Positions 30,931 to 41,019 of a stretch of DNA of 64,000 nucleotides are shown here, piece by piece. Source of the DNA: Candidatus Pantoea formicae (GTDB lineage Bacteria > Pseudomonadota > Gammaproteobacteria > Enterobacterales > Enterobacteriaceae); the NCBI RefSeq assembly GCF_011752625.1, contig NZ_VWXD01000002.1:744001-808000 (forward strand), written 5' to 3'. Under the pieces are notes generated by a model. That model was not told where the DNA came from, ran no database searches, and worked only from the letters and a program-made list of their open reading frames with translations. The position numbers were made by a program, and so were the translations under genes. Numbering within the stretch: position 1 is the stretch's first letter; every line of letters begins with the position of its first letter.

Positions 30931-31359
30931 TTAATTATTCAGCGTATAGTCCAGGCTAATCTCAGCATTCAGCACTTGAGAGACCGGACAGCCCGCTTTA
31001 GCCTTCTGAATAATCTCATCAAACTTGGCACTATCAATGCCTGGCAGTGCAATGGTGCTGGTTAATGCGATTTTGGTAATGGCAAAACCTTCACCCTTCT
31101 TATCCAGCGACACATCGGCAGTGGTATCGATGCTTTTCGGCGGATGCCCAGCCTGACCCAGCATCAGCGACAACGCCATCGAGAAGCAGGCCGCATGCGC
31201 TGCGCCAATCAACTCTTCCGGGTTGGTGCCCTTTTCCCCTTCAAAGCGCGTATTGAAGCCATATGGCTGGTTATTCAACACGCCACTTTCGGTACTTACC
31301 GTACCTTTACCTTTGATGTCGCCTTCCCAGTGGGCCGATCCTTTCTTATGAATGGTCAT
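30931..31359 (-). CDS. osmC: Organic hydroperoxide reductase OsmC
   Basis: 142-residue thiol peroxidase that reduces organic hydroperoxides. It closely matches E. coli OsmC (143 residues): [39 protein letters not shown] with the peroxidatic C58, and [14 protein letters not shown] with the resolving C124. AGGAGG precedes the ATG at 31357-31359; an upstream in-frame extension is not supported. In E. coli osmC is osmotically and RpoS induced; I saw no decisive promoter here. Confidence 0.96.
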   Translation of the reverse strand: MTIHKKGSAHWEGDIKGKGTVSTESGVLNNQPYGFNTRFEGEKGTNPEELIGAAHAACFSMALSLMLGQAGHPPKSIDTTADVSLDKKGEGFAITKIALTSTIALPGIDSAKFDEIIQKAKAGCPVSQVLNAEISLDYTLNN

Positions 31360-31426
31360 GTCATTCCTCCTGTTAGTCAGACAGGAGATCAGTATAGACA
31401 TCACCTCTCATTTTGCTTGCTGCGCC

Positions 31427-32617
31427 TCAGCTCACTGCACGCGATCGAGCCGGATGCAACCCCGCTTCGCCAAGCAGCGCATTCGCCTGCACCAGCGAGT
31501 CTTGGGTAATCTCAGCAATGGTTTTTGCCCCGGTCAGCGTCATCGCCACCTTCATCTCTTTTTCGATCAAATTCAGCAAATTCTCAACGCCACGCTGCCC
31601 ATGAGTGGCGAGTGCATAAATAAAGGCGCGTCCAAGCAGCACAGTATCCGCACCGAGAGCAATCATACGCACCACATCCAGCCCATTACGGATACCGCTG
31701 TCGGCCAGAATGGTAATATCACCTTTCACCGCATCGGCAATCGCCGGTAACGCGCGGGCTGACGACAACACGCCATCCAGCTGGCGTCCGCCGTGGTTGG
31801 ACACCACAATACCGTCAGCACCAAAGCGCACCGCATCACGCGCATCTTCCGGGTCGAGGATGCCTTTGATCACCATGGGACCGTCCCAGAACTCGCGAAT
31901 CCACTCCAGATCTTTCCATGAAATGGAAGGATCAAAGTTATTGGCCAACCAGCCGATGTAATCTTCCAGTCCGGTCGGTTTACCCAGATAAGCGGAGATA
32001 TTGCCAAGATCGTGTGGGCGTCCGTGCAACCCGACATCCCATGCCCATTGTGGATGGGTGACCGCCTGCCAGTAGCGGCGCATAGCGGCATTGGGACCGC
32101 TCATGCCTGAGTGAGCATCGCGATAGCGCGCACCCGGCGTGGGCATATCAACGGTAAATACCAGTGTGGAACAGCCTGCGGCTTTGGCGCGCTCCAGCGC
32201 ATTGCGCATAAAGCCACGATCGCGCAACACATACAGCTGGAACCACATCGGGCGATTAATCGCGGGGGCCACCTCTTCAATCGGGCAGAGTGACACGGTA
32301 GAAAGTGTGAACGGAATGCCTTTCAACGCCGCAGCACGTGCCGCCTGCACCTCGCCACGACGCGCGTACATACCGCACAACCCCACCGGCGCGAGCGCTA
32401 CCGGCATCGATAGTGTTTCATTGAACAGCTTGGTTTCCAGACTGAGATCGGACATGTTTTTCAGCACGCGCTGGCGCAACGCCACGTCCGAAAGGTCTGA
32501 CACATTGCGCTTGAGCGTGTGCTCCGCATAGGCGCCACCATCAAGATAGTGAAACAAGAACGGAGGCAGGATACGTTGCGCCGCGGCGCGGTAGTCACTG
32601 GCAGCAGAGATGATCAT
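31427..32617 (-). CDS. lldD: L-lactate dehydrogenase LldD (FMN-dependent)
   Basis: 396-residue membrane-associated flavoenzyme that oxidises L-lactate to pyruvate and feeds electrons to quinone. Alpha-hydroxy-acid oxidase features: [47 protein letters not shown], the catalytic histidine in [14 protein letters not shown], and [19 protein letters not shown]. It is the last gene of lldP-lldR-lldD; its ATG overlaps the lldR stop by one base (TGATG). Confidence 0.97.
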   Translation of the reverse strand: MIISAASDYRAAAQRILPPFLFHYLDGGAYAEHTLKRNVSDLSDVALRQRVLKNMSDLSLETKLFNETLSMPVALAPVGLCGMYARRGEVQAARAAALKGIPFTLSTVSLCPIEEVAPAINRPMWFQLYVLRDRGFMRNALERAKAAGCSTLVFTVDMPTPGARYRDAHSGMSGPNAAMRRYWQAVTHPQWAWDVGLHGRPHDLGNISAYLGKPTGLEDYIGWLANNFDPSISWKDLEWIREFWDGPMVIKGILDPEDARDAVRFGADGIVVSNHGGRQLDGVLSSARALPAIADAVKGDITILADSGIRNGLDVVRMIALGADTVLLGRAFIYALATHGQRGVENLLNLIEKEMKVAMTLTGAKTIAEITQDSLVQANALLGEAGLHPARSRAVS

Positions 32618-33402
32618 CAGTTGTTTTCCTTACGATTATCCAGAGACTCGCCCGGCAGACGGGTGATACGCGCCTGCCGCGCTTCATCTTCATGGAGCGA
32701 TTTCAAAGTGGTATGCACGAAGCCGAGGTGATCCATCGCCGCCTGGCGTGCCGCTTCGGCATCACCCGCCATCACTGCATCAAACATCGCCTGATGCTGT
32801 TCATTAAGACGATTAAAAATAACTGGCTGGGTATACATGCGCTGGCGGCTGTGGAGCACCGATGATTGCAGGAGATCGAAGAAGCCGCGCATGGTTTGCA
32901 GCAGTACGACATTGTGAGAGGCTTCGGCGATAGCGAGGTGGAAACGTAAATCGGCCTGCGCAGCGAGGTCGGGATCGTCACAGTCGTGCATCTTTAACAG
33001 CGCATCAAACGCCAGACGCAGCTTCTCCTTGTCCGATTCGGTAGCACGCAGCGCTGCATGCCAGGCGGTACTGGCCTCAATGGCGTGGCGCGCCTCCAGA
33101 ATATCCCAGCGATAATCCGGGTCATCGGCTAACAGCTGACGAATCGGCTCAACGATCCGCTGTTCCGACCAAGGCTCCGGCGGTTCACACAGCCAGGTAC
33201 CGCCGCCGCGCTTACTCATCAACACGCCGCTACTGATCAACTGCTGGATGGCCTCACGCAATGACGAGCGCGAGACCCCAAACTCAGCCGCCAACTGACG
33301 CTCAGCAGGCAAGCGCATACCCGGCTCCAATTGGTGTTCATCAATCCAGGCGCGCAAGCGCGCCCGTAACGTCTCCGCTAAACGCGGCGTGTTTTCGGTC
33401 AT
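32617..33402 (-). CDS. lldR: L-lactate-responsive GntR-family regulator LldR
   Basis: 261-residue FadR-type regulator. The N-terminal winged helix ([42 protein letters not shown]) precedes a helical effector domain ([36 protein letters not shown]) whose Asp/His residues bind metal in this family. L-lactate is the expected inducer. Two TTGGTAGGACCAA operators flank the lldP promoter region. It overlaps lldP by four bases (ATGA) and lldD by one. Confidence 0.95.
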   Translation of the reverse strand: MTENTPRLAETLRARLRAWIDEHQLEPGMRLPAERQLAAEFGVSRSSLREAIQQLISSGVLMSKRGGGTWLCEPPEPWSEQRIVEPIRQLLADDPDYRWDILEARHAIEASTAWHAALRATESDKEKLRLAFDALLKMHDCDDPDLAAQADLRFHLAIAEASHNVVLLQTMRGFFDLLQSSVLHSRQRMYTQPVIFNRLNEQHQAMFDAVMAGDAEAARQAAMDHLGFVHTTLKSLHEDEARQARITRLPGESLDNRKENN

Positions 33403-35048
33403 GGAATCATCCAGGTTAAAACATAAGCCTGAAGCGTGGTGATCACGCCTACCATGCAGGTGAAAATCAGGCTGTGTTTGACGGTAAAGCGGAACAGATC
33501 CGACTCCTTGCCCACCAGCCCCACAGCGGCACAGGCAATAGCAATCGACTGCGGCGAAATCATCTTACCGGTCACGCCCCCCGTGGTGTTGGCGGCCACC
33601 AGCAGGACGTCTGACACACCGATCTGCTGTGCGGTAGTGGCCTGTAAAGCAGCAAACAGCGCATTGGAAGAGGTATCAGACCCGGTAAGGAATACGCCAA
33701 GCCAGCCGAGGAACGGCGAGAAGAAGGTAAAGGCATTACCGGTATGCGCCAACGCCAAGGCCAATGTCGCTGACAAGCCGGAGTAATTTGAAATAAAGGC
33801 GAACGCCAGCACCATACCGATCGAGTAAATCGGCAGTGCCAACTCTTTCAGCGTCTCACCAAATGTCTGAATCGCAGCCGCAGGTTTCATGCGCAGCCAA
33901 ATCACCGACAGCACCGCAGCCACCAGAATCGCCGTGCCGGTCGCGGAGAGCACATCGAATTTGAATACCGCCGCATACGGCGTCGCGGCACTAACCACCG
34001 GTGGCATACGCGCGACCAACTCATGCAACAGTGGCACTGGCACGCTGAACACCCAGTCATACATTGCGCCACCTTTGGCAAACAGCGCTTTGAACGGCGG
34101 GATACTCCATAAGGTCACGGTGGCGGTGAGGAACAGGAACGGCATCCATGCACGCACAATCTGGCCCAGCGTGTAGCGCTTGTTCGTTTGTGTGGGATCA
34201 ACGGCGGTTTTCTCATCGAAGCGGAAAATACGCACGGGCTTCCAGCGACGCAGGAACAACGTCAGGCAGATGAGAGAGGCCAGTGACGAGATGATATCCG
34301 GCAGTTCAGGGCCGAGGAAGTTGGAGCTGAGGAATTGGGCGATAGCAAAGGAGCCGCCCGCCACGATCACCGCTGGCCACGTCTCTTTGATGCCGCGCCA
34401 GCCATCCATAATCGCCATGATCCAGAACAGCACAATAATGGTGAGGAACGGCAATTGACGCCCGGCCATTTGGCCAATCTGGAAGCTGTCGAGTCCGGTG
34501 ACTTGCCCGGCGACAATAATGGGGATCCCCATCGCACCGAAGGCCACCGGTGCGGTGTTGACGATCAAGCACAAGCCAGCGGCATACAGCGGATTGAAGC
34601 CCAATCCCACCAGCAGTGCCGCAGTGATCGCCACGGGTGCACCAAAGCCCGCAGCCCCTTCAAGAAATGCGCCGAAGGAGAAACCGACAATCAGCATCTG
34701 TAAACGCTGGTCTGGCGTGATAGAGAGGATCGAGGCACGAATGATGTCAAACTGCCCGGTTTTCACCGAGATTTTATAGACAAATACCGCCGCGACGATG
34801 ATCCAGGCAATCGGCCACAGGCCATATAAGAAGCCATAAACCACAGACGCCAACGCCTGACCCAATGGCATGCCATACAAAAATAGCGCCACCAGCAGCG
34901 CAATCACCACCGTGGCCGTACCCGCCTGATAGCCTTTCAGTTTGAGCTTAATCAGCGCGAAGAAGAAGAACACTATCGGGATCACCGCCACCAGGCTGGA
35001 GAGCCACAGATTGTTGAGAGGATCGTAGTTTTGTTGCCACACCGGCAT
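33399..35048 (-). CDS. lldP: L-lactate permease LldP
   Basis: 549-residue inner-membrane lactate:H+ symporter with a dozen or more hydrophobic segments. Family blocks: [20 protein letters not shown] at the N-terminus, [37 protein letters not shown], the [14 protein letters not shown] motif and [16 protein letters not shown]. The ATG at 35046-35048 follows GGAGATAAC; fifteen in-frame upstream codons are not needed. It is the first gene of the lactate operon. Confidence 0.96.
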   Translation of the reverse strand: MPVWQQNYDPLNNLWLSSLVAVIPIVFFFFALIKLKLKGYQAGTATVVIALLVALFLYGMPLGQALASVVYGFLYGLWPIAWIIVAAVFVYKISVKTGQFDIIRASILSITPDQRLQMLIVGFSFGAFLEGAAGFGAPVAITAALLVGLGFNPLYAAGLCLIVNTAPVAFGAMGIPIIVAGQVTGLDSFQIGQMAGRQLPFLTIIVLFWIMAIMDGWRGIKETWPAVIVAGGSFAIAQFLSSNFLGPELPDIISSLASLICLTLFLRRWKPVRIFRFDEKTAVDPTQTNKRYTLGQIVRAWMPFLFLTATVTLWSIPPFKALFAKGGAMYDWVFSVPVPLLHELVARMPPVVSAATPYAAVFKFDVLSATGTAILVAAVLSVIWLRMKPAAAIQTFGETLKELALPIYSIGMVLAFAFISNYSGLSATLALALAHTGNAFTFFSPFLGWLGVFLTGSDTSSNALFAALQATTAQQIGVSDVLLVAANTTGGVTGKMISPQSIAIACAAVGLVGKESDLFRFTVKHSLIFTCMVGVITTLQAYVLTWMIP

Positions 35049-35135
35049 GCCGTTATCTCCAGAGGTTACCAGATGAATACGGCGCAACGGCAATGCAGGT
35101 TTGCGCCGCAGTTCTTGCCCTTCTGCTCACTAAAA

Positions 35136-35148
35136 TTGGTAGGACCAA
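35136..35148. promoter_or_regulatory. LldR operator, promoter-proximal
   Basis: TTGGTAGGACCAA fits the TNGT-N-ACNA form of GntR/FadR operators. It stands 88 bp upstream of the lldP start. An identical 13-mer lies at 35261-35273, 125 bp away. Confidence 0.8.
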
Positions 35149-35260
35149 AATGCAGTGCGGGGCTTTCTGGCTCCAGATAGTTAATGCATTGTTAACCTAA
35201 AGCAACGAAGTGGGTGTGCTTTTTTGTGTTATGTGACGATAAGGCAACATTTAAAACCTT

Positions 35261-35273
35261 TTGGTAGGACCAA
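35261..35273. promoter_or_regulatory. LldR operator, promoter-distal
   Basis: Second exact copy of TTGGTAGGACCAA. It directly abuts the stop codon of the neighbouring MFS gene (35274-35276). The spacing of the pair resembles the E. coli O1/O2 arrangement, where looping between two LldR sites is proposed. Confidence 0.8.
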
Positions 35274-36446
35274 TTAATCCACTGTCCAACCAAAAGCCCG
35301 ATGATAACTGTGGGGATGGAAACGCAGATTTAACAGGATCAACCCAATCGTCACCGCGCTTTGCATTATCCATACGCTGGTAAAACTGTGGGTGAATGCC
35401 TGCAACTGTCCGGCGATAAAGGGCATGCAACCGGCAATAATAAAGCCGACACCTTGCATAAACGCCACCAGGCGCGCACCGGCTTGCGGATGCGGTAGAT
35501 GATCCAGTGCCAGCACCATCGCCAGCGGAAATGCCGCGCCCAAGCCAAATCCGGCAATCGCTGCCCACAACCAGGGTGCCAGCAGCGGCGCAAGCAGGAA
35601 ACCGCTCATGCCCACCAACTGACAAACCAGACTGATCATTAACTGGGGTCGGCGGTCCGCCTTACGCGCCAGCAGCGGCATCAGTAGAGCACCCGCCACC
35701 TGACACAAGATCATCACGCCTAACAGCGAACCACCCGCCTGCGCCGTCCAACCCAAACGATGATAGGCATCCGGCAACCAGGCCACGCAGGTGGCATATC
35801 CTCCATTCACCAAACCAAAACTCAGCGCTAACGACCAGGCACGCGGTTTGCGCCACAGCGCCGGGAGCTCAATCCTCTCGGCGTGATGAGTGGCAGGCAG
35901 GCGCACCACCAGCCAGAGCACAATCGCTATTAACACCGGTAGCGCCCAACCCGTTAACGCCACTGACCAGCCAAAATGCACACTCAACCAGGGTGAGAGC
36001 GCCGCACCTAAACCGCCACCGCCCATCAACGCCCCCGCCCATAAACCGGTCATTGGCGCACTTCGCTGGGCAAAGCGTTGGCGGATCACCCCCGGCATCG
36101 CCATCTGCACTACCCCGACCCCGAGCCCGGCAAACAGCGCACTGACCACCAACCATTGGCCGTCGTGGATCACTCCGCGAGCGGCCAGTGCCAGCAGCAA
36201 GAGTGTCAGCCCGGCAATCAGCAGACGTTGCAGCGGCACGCGCTGCATCAGCGATGCGCTCAAGAGCGCCACCGCGCCCATCATCACCATCGGAACAGCA
36301 GGCAACAGCGAGGCGGCCAGTGAAGAGAGGCCCATGGTCTGACGCAGTTGCCCGAGCAGTGGGCTCACGGAAGTGAGTAACGGACGCATATTCAGCCCGG
36401 CCAGCACCAATGCGGCGAGCGTCAGTCCGTTGGAATGTCGGTTCAT
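35274..36446 (-). CDS. MFS exporter/permease, CynX/NimT-like
   Basis: 390-residue, 12-helix transporter of the cyanate-transporter subgroup: LAALVLAGLNMRPLLTSVSPLL at the N-terminus, then LGVGVVQMAMPGVIRQRF, and GAAFPLAMVLALDHLP in the second half. I chose the ATG at 36444-36446 (MNRHSNGLTL), preceded by AGGATT; the open frame extends 88 codons further without family similarity. It is divergent from a LysR regulator that probably controls it. The substrate is unknown; the adjacent Tat-exported amidohydrolase hints at a nitrogen heterocycle or amide. Confidence 0.85.
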   Translation of the reverse strand: MNRHSNGLTLAALVLAGLNMRPLLTSVSPLLGQLRQTMGLSSLAASLLPAVPMVMMGAVALLSASLMQRVPLQRLLIAGLTLLLLALAARGVIHDGQWLVVSALFAGLGVGVVQMAMPGVIRQRFAQRSAPMTGLWAGALMGGGGLGAALSPWLSVHFGWSVALTGWALPVLIAIVLWLVVRLPATHHAERIELPALWRKPRAWSLALSFGLVNGGYATCVAWLPDAYHRLGWTAQAGGSLLGVMILCQVAGALLMPLLARKADRRPQLMISLVCQLVGMSGFLLAPLLAPWLWAAIAGFGLGAAFPLAMVLALDHLPHPQAGARLVAFMQGVGFIIAGCMPFIAGQLQAFTHSFTSVWIMQSAVTIGLILLNLRFHPHSYHRAFGWTVD

Positions 36447-36533
36447 ACACAATCCTGCAGTGAAAAGGTTGTCAGGATCGCAGCAGTCGGTACTATTTGG
36501 AAATGAAATAACACCATAGCGACCAGTGGAAAA

Positions 36534-37394
36534 ATGAATCGTCAGCCGATGTTTACCCCGCAGCAGCTCCTGAGTTTTGTCGCCGTATGCGAAACCGCGA
36601 GTTTTACCCGCGCCGCCGAACGTGTGCATTTGTCGCAATCCACCGTCAGTCAGCAAGTCAGGCGGCTGGAAGAGATGATTGGCAAAGCGTTGCTGGAGCG
36701 CACCTCGCATCAGGTGGTGTTAACCGAAGAGGGAGAAAAACTGCTCGGCTATGCGCGGCGCATCATCGCACTCAATGGTGAAGCGCACGATGTGCTGAGT
36801 GATAAATGGCGCGACGGGGTACTGCGCTTGGGGGTGCCCGAAGATTTTGCCGCCCCCACCGCAGGCTTGCTGGCCCAGTTCAGTCGTGAGCATCCACAGT
36901 TACGCCTCGATGTCATGAGCGGTATGTATGTTGATTTGCACCGCGCCTGGCAGCGTGAAGAGCTGGATATCATGCTGATTAAGCAACCGGGCGGTGAACG
37001 CCCGCTCGCTTCCCGCCCGGAGCCGCTGCTGTGGCTGGATAGCGCCGAGCACCCCTGCTTTGAGCAGACGCCAGTGCCGTTGGTGGTGTTTCCCCAACTG
37101 GGGCTGTACCGCGAAGAGATGTGCCAGACGCTGGATACGTTGGGACGCAGTTGGCGTATCAGCTATAGCAGCGCCAGTTTGGTGGCACTCGCCAGCGCCA
37201 GCGCCGCCGGATTGGGCTTGACGTTATTACCTGCCAGTTGCCGTCTGCCGGGTCATCGCGTGTTGGATGCATCCGATGGCCTGCCACCCATCAGCCATTT
37301 TGAACTGGCGCTATTTTGCCGCTCACCCCAGGATGAACTGCAACAGGCACTGGCTGCCGCTTTGGTAGAATTTTGCCATTTGAAATGGCAGTGA
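36534..37394 (+). CDS. LysR-family transcriptional regulator
   Basis: 286-residue regulator. The helix-turn-helix (LLSFVAVCETASFTRAAERVHLSQSTVSQQVRRLEE) is followed by a shortened effector domain (GVLRLGVPEDFAAPTAGLL, ASASAAGLGLTLLPASC). It lies between the divergent MFS gene and the downstream amidohydrolase gene, the usual place for a local activator. The 10-mer CAGTGGAAAA ends at the base before its ATG and recurs as an inverted pair upstream of the amidohydrolase gene. Confidence 0.92.
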   Translation: MNRQPMFTPQQLLSFVAVCETASFTRAAERVHLSQSTVSQQVRRLEEMIGKALLERTSHQVVLTEEGEKLLGYARRIIALNGEAHDVLSDKWRDGVLRLGVPEDFAAPTAGLLAQFSREHPQLRLDVMSGMYVDLHRAWQREELDIMLIKQPGGERPLASRPEPLLWLDSAEHPCFEQTPVPLVVFPQLGLYREEMCQTLDTLGRSWRISYSSASLVALASASAAGLGLTLLPASCRLPGHRVLDASDGLPPISHFELALFCRSPQDELQQALAAALVEFCHLKWQ

Positions 37395-37395
37395 T

Positions 37396-37420
37396 TTTTC
37401 CACTGTTAAGCAGTGGAAAA
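37396..37420. promoter_or_regulatory. Inverted repeat between LysR and amidohydrolase genes
   Basis: TTTTCCACTG / CAGTGGAAAA, perfect 10-bp arms with a 5-base centre, directly after the LysR stop and 64-88 bp before the amidohydrolase start. It could terminate the LysR transcript or be a LysR binding site; the reuse of CAGTGGAAAA before the LysR start favours the latter. Confidence 0.55.
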
Positions 37421-37483
37421 TATCGCAGCGCGGCGGCGCGCGTTTTGCCAGATTAACGTTTTCACTGTTGACTGGAGCCTCTG

Positions 37484-38851
37484 ATGCACCTCACTTCTCC
37501 CAGCCGTCGCGATTTTATCAGCCAAGGCGTGCGCCTCACCGCCGCCGGTAGCCTGTTGGCTGCCGGGATGAGCGCAGCCGCACAACCCGTTTCAACCTCC
37601 GCGCCGCAGTTGCAGACGCCACCTCCACGCGCCGCCCACTACCAGTTGCTCAATGTACGCCTCGAAGAAGGCTTTGAGCATGAAGGTAACGAGGTGATCG
37701 CCACGCGCACTGCGCTGTACGACATCACCATTAAAGACGGTAAGTTCGCCGCCATTGATGTCGCGGGCAAGGCGCGCAACGCCGACATCCCACAGTGGAA
37801 TGCCAACGGCGCATTACTTCTCCCCCGTACACGTGACATGCATATTCACCTGGATAAGACATTCTACAGCGGTCCCTGGGAAGCGCCCCGACCGCGCCAG
37901 GGCAAAACCATCATGGATATGATTGCGCGTGAGCAGGTGCTGATCCCACAACTGCTGCCCACTTCACAAGCACGTGCCGAAGCCTTGATTGGCCTGCTGC
38001 ACAGCAAGGGCACCACCGAAGCGCGCAGCCACTGCAATATCGACCCGGTGAGCGGCCTGAAAAGCCTCGAACACCTGAAGCTGGCGCTGGCCAATCACCC
38101 TGAATTCCCCTGTGAGATCGTCGCTTTTCCGCAGCACGGTCTTCTGCACTCGAAGGTCGATGGACTGATGCGGGAAGCGATGCAGATGGGTGTGCAGTAT
38201 GTGGGCGGCCTGGACCCTACGAATGTGGATGGCGCTATGCAAGCCTCGCTGGATGCCATGTTCCAGATTGCGCTGGATTTCAATCGCGGCGTTGATATTC
38301 ACCTGCATGAAACCGCACCGTCAGGCGTGGCAGCCATTCAATATATGGTAGACACCATTGGCAAAAACCCTCAGTTGAAAGGCAAAGTGACGTTGAGCCA
38401 TGGTTTTGCGCTAGGTACGCTGGAGGGCAAAGCTTTGGATCAGATGATTGCGGGCATGGCCGAGCAGCAGATGAGTGTCGCCTCCACCATTCCAATTGGC
38501 AAACTCACCATGCCGCTGCCGCAACTGCAGGCAGCAGGTATCACAGTGATGACGGGAACCGATAGCGTGATTGACCACTGGTCGCCATTTGGCACCGGTA
38601 GCATGCTGGAGAAAGCCAACCTGTATGCGCAACTCTATCGCGGTTCCGATGAGTTTGGGCTGAGCCGTGCGCTGCATATCGCCACTGGCGGCATTCTGCC
38701 GTTATCGAATCAAGGCGAACGCCAGTGGCCGAAGGTGCAGGATGACGCCAGCATGATGCTGGTTGACGCAAGCTGCTCCGCTGAAGCCGTGGCCCGCATC
38801 TCACCGGTCACGGCCACCTTCCACAGTGGGACGCCGGTGTTCAGCATTTGA
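37484..38851 (+). CDS. Tat-exported amidohydrolase, cytosine-deaminase-like
   Basis: 455-residue enzyme with a twin-arginine signal (SRRDFISQGVRLTAAGSLLA, cut near residue 33). The amidohydrolase barrel follows with metal ligands in MHIHLDK, the GLLHSKV region, DIHLHET, LSHGFA and the TGTDSV aspartate. This set is closest to cytosine deaminase and related ring-opening or deaminating enzymes. GGAGCC precedes the ATG. With the divergent MFS gene and the LysR gene it forms a plausible uptake and degradation unit for a nitrogen compound; the substrate is not evident. Confidence 0.87.
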   Translation: MHLTSPSRRDFISQGVRLTAAGSLLAAGMSAAAQPVSTSAPQLQTPPPRAAHYQLLNVRLEEGFEHEGNEVIATRTALYDITIKDGKFAAIDVAGKARNADIPQWNANGALLLPRTRDMHIHLDKTFYSGPWEAPRPRQGKTIMDMIAREQVLIPQLLPTSQARAEALIGLLHSKGTTEARSHCNIDPVSGLKSLEHLKLALANHPEFPCEIVAFPQHGLLHSKVDGLMREAMQMGVQYVGGLDPTNVDGAMQASLDAMFQIALDFNRGVDIHLHETAPSGVAAIQYMVDTIGKNPQLKGKVTLSHGFALGTLEGKALDQMIAGMAEQQMSVASTIPIGKLTMPLPQLQAAGITVMTGTDSVIDHWSPFGTGSMLEKANLYAQLYRGSDEFGLSRALHIATGGILPLSNQGERQWPKVQDDASMMLVDASCSAEAVARISPVTATFHSGTPVFSI

Positions 38852-38858
38852 GATCAAA

Positions 38859-38880
38859 AAAGCCTCCGCGAGGAGGCTTT
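38859..38880 (+). terminator. Terminator after the amidohydrolase gene
   Basis: Stem AAAGCCTCC / GGAGGCTTT with loop GCGA, starting 7 bp past the stop codon. The A-run on the left and T-run on the right allow use from both strands. Confidence 0.85.
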
Positions 38881-38927
38881 ATGAACGAAAAACATGGGCG
38901 GCACGCGCCCCATGCGTGTTGCTGGAT

Positions 38928-39125
38928 TTACGATAACATCTGAATTGCCAGCGCATATAAGCGCTGGTTTTCATCGTCACTAACAGGCTCTTCTTCCGCG
39001 TAACAGGCAATCATGGAACTGACTTTATCTGATGATAAAGTTTCTCCATGCAGATGCAGCGTTAACACGGCGCGGCCGACGATTTTCAGAATGTCTTCGT
39101 TCTGTCCCTGGACATAAAGACTCAA
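38928..39125 (-). CDS. Small protein, possibly AriR/YmgB-like
   Basis: 65-residue acidic helical protein: MSLYVQGQNEDILKIVGRAV, LTLHLHGETLSSDKVSSMIA, then an acidic turn (EEEPVSDDENQR) and a final helix LYALAIQMLS. Helix spacing resembles the AriR/YmgB/YcgZ connector proteins, but sequence identity is weak. GAGG lies before the ATG. It stands alone between the amidohydrolase terminator and a 388-bp gap before dbpA. Treat the family as tentative. Confidence 0.6.
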   Translation of the reverse strand: MSLYVQGQNEDILKIVGRAVLTLHLHGETLSSDKVSSMIACYAEEEPVSDDENQRLYALAIQMLS

Positions 39126-39513
39126 ACTGGACCTCTGAATATATTATTGTTTGCCAAATGGCGTGCTAAATATAAAGCATAGCGGTGGGTGATTTTAATC
39201 GGAATTTTACCCATCTTAAGTGACACATAAGCGTAACATGGACAAAATTCCGCAAAAATGACGCTATATAGTCTGTTTATCAACGCTAATTACACCTTAT
39301 CGTTAAAGAAAGCGTTTTCTCCATAGATAAGTCAATTTTGTCACCACCAGAAATTAGTTAAAATTTAACATCTATTTTCGTATAAAAAAAAGGCAACCAG
39401 TCATAATGCTAACTGTTTTCTTTACGTTATCAGTTTCGCAATGGGCATTGCCCCTGACGGCCCTTTCTGCCAGACTGACCGCCGCAATCCTGACCGTTAT
39501 CTGAGACATTCCC
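39126..39513. other. Intergenic region before dbpA
   Basis: 388 AT-rich bp upstream of dbpA and of the divergent small gene. A 32-codon frame from ATG 39406 to TGA 39504 ends 9 bp before the dbpA start and could be a leader peptide, but it has no good ribosome site. No terminator or known operator seen. Confidence 0.4.
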
Positions 39514-40893
39514 GTGACCGCTTTTTCTACCCTGACGCAACTCCCTGCCAGCCAGCTCGACAACCTGCGCGAGATGGGTTTCGACGCCATGACGCCGATT
39601 CAGGCCGCTTCCCTGCCCGCCATTCTCGAAGGGCGCGACGTGCGTGCGCAGGCGAAAACCGGCAGCGGCAAGACCGCCGCCTTTGGTATCGGCTTGCTGC
39701 AACGCATCGATATCAGCAACTTCCAGACTCAGGCGCTGGTGCTCTGCCCGACACGCGAATTGGCCGATCAGGTCAGTAACGTGCTGCGCCAACTGGCACG
39801 ATTTACCCGCAACATCAAAATCTTGACGCTATGCGGCGGCCAACCTATGAGTGCGCAGCGTGATTCGCTGGTGCATGCACCACATATTGTGGTCGGCACG
39901 CCGGGCCGTATTCTGGATCATCTCAAGCGCGACAATCTCGACCTTGGCCAGTTGCAAACCCTGGTGCTGGATGAAGCCGACCGTATGCTGGAGATGGGTT
40001 TCCGTGACGATATGGAGGCCATCATTGGCTTTACGCCGGAAGCACGCCAGACACTGCTGTTCTCCGCAACCTGGCCAGACACCATTGCCAGCCTGAGCCA
40101 GCGTTTTCAACGTGATGCCTTGGCGGTCGCCACGGAAGATAAAGCTGAACTGCCTGCGATTGAGCAACAGTTTATTGAAGCCAGCGCTCATGAGCGCGGC
40201 AATTTGTTAAGCGCGCTACTCAGCCAGCAGCAGCCCACCTCCTGTGTGGTGTTCTGTAACACCAAACGTGAGTGTGATGATGTCGCCGCGGCGTTGAACG
40301 ATCGTCAAATCAGTGCGCTGGCACTGCATGGCGATCTGGAACAGCGCGATCGTGAACGTGTCCTAATCCGCTTCGCCAATGGCAGCATCCGTGTGCTGAT
40401 TGCCACTGATGTCGCCGCGCGTGGCCTGGATATCAAATCGCTGGCTTTAGTGGTGAATTTCCAGTTGGCATGGGATCCAGAAGTGCACATTCACCGCATT
40501 GGCCGTACCGGTCGTGCTGGCGAGAAAGGCATGGCCGTGAGCTTCGTCGCACCCGATGAAATGGCGCGCGCCAATGCTCTTGAAGAGTATTTGAGTCAGA
40601 AACTGAACTGGGTGCCATCCTCAACTTTAAAAGGTAAATCAGCGCAACCCCTGCCTGCCACCATGATGACGCTGTGCATTGATGGCGGTCGTAAAGCCAA
40701 GATCCGTCCTGGCGATATTTTGGGGGCATTGACCGGTGAAGCGGGTTTCAGTGGCGATCAAATTGGGAAAATCGATCTGACACAAACCCATGCTTATGTG
40801 GCAATCAATGCAGCACAGGCGAAGAAGGCGCTGATCAAGCTGAAAGAAGGCAAGATCAAAGGCAAAAGCGTACGTGCCATCCTGCTGAAGTAA
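39514..40893 (+). CDS. dbpA: ATP-dependent RNA helicase DbpA
   Basis: 459-residue DEAD-box helicase that acts on 23S rRNA during 50S assembly. The core motifs are present: Q-motif (MTPIQAASLPAILEG), AKTGSGKT, PTRELA, VLDEADRM, LFSATWP, ARGLDIK and HRIGRTGRAG. The C-terminal DbpA RNA-binding domain (MTLCIDGGRKAKIRPGDILGALTGE) gives its 23S specificity in E. coli. The start is GTG at 39514, giving MTAFSTLTQLPASQL as in the family. Confidence 0.97.
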   Translation: MTAFSTLTQLPASQLDNLREMGFDAMTPIQAASLPAILEGRDVRAQAKTGSGKTAAFGIGLLQRIDISNFQTQALVLCPTRELADQVSNVLRQLARFTRNIKILTLCGGQPMSAQRDSLVHAPHIVVGTPGRILDHLKRDNLDLGQLQTLVLDEADRMLEMGFRDDMEAIIGFTPEARQTLLFSATWPDTIASLSQRFQRDALAVATEDKAELPAIEQQFIEASAHERGNLLSALLSQQQPTSCVVFCNTKRECDDVAAALNDRQISALALHGDLEQRDRERVLIRFANGSIRVLIATDVAARGLDIKSLALVVNFQLAWDPEVHIHRIGRTGRAGEKGMAVSFVAPDEMARANALEEYLSQKLNWVPSSTLKGKSAQPLPATMMTLCIDGGRKAKIRPGDILGALTGEAGFSGDQIGKIDLTQTHAYVAINAAQAKKALIKLKEGKIKGKSVRAILLK

Positions 40894-40945
40894 CGGTTCC
40901 TGCGCGAGGGCGTTCGCTCTCGCGCTAAAATTTCTGCCCTCCCCC

Positions 40946-40972
40946 TTCATTTTTTCTCTCCGCTGCCGATAA
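40946..40972 (+). promoter_or_regulatory. Sigma-28 type promoter before cheV
   Basis: A perfect GCCGATAA -10 element at 40965-40972 lies 47 bp upstream of the cheV start. The expected -35 position reads TTCA and fits the TAAA consensus poorly. FliA control is inferred from the -10 and from cheV's role. Confidence 0.6.
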
Positions 40973-41019
40973 GTTAATCATTGCCCCTTTACCCCGCCCA
41001 GATTCCGCTTGAGGCCATG

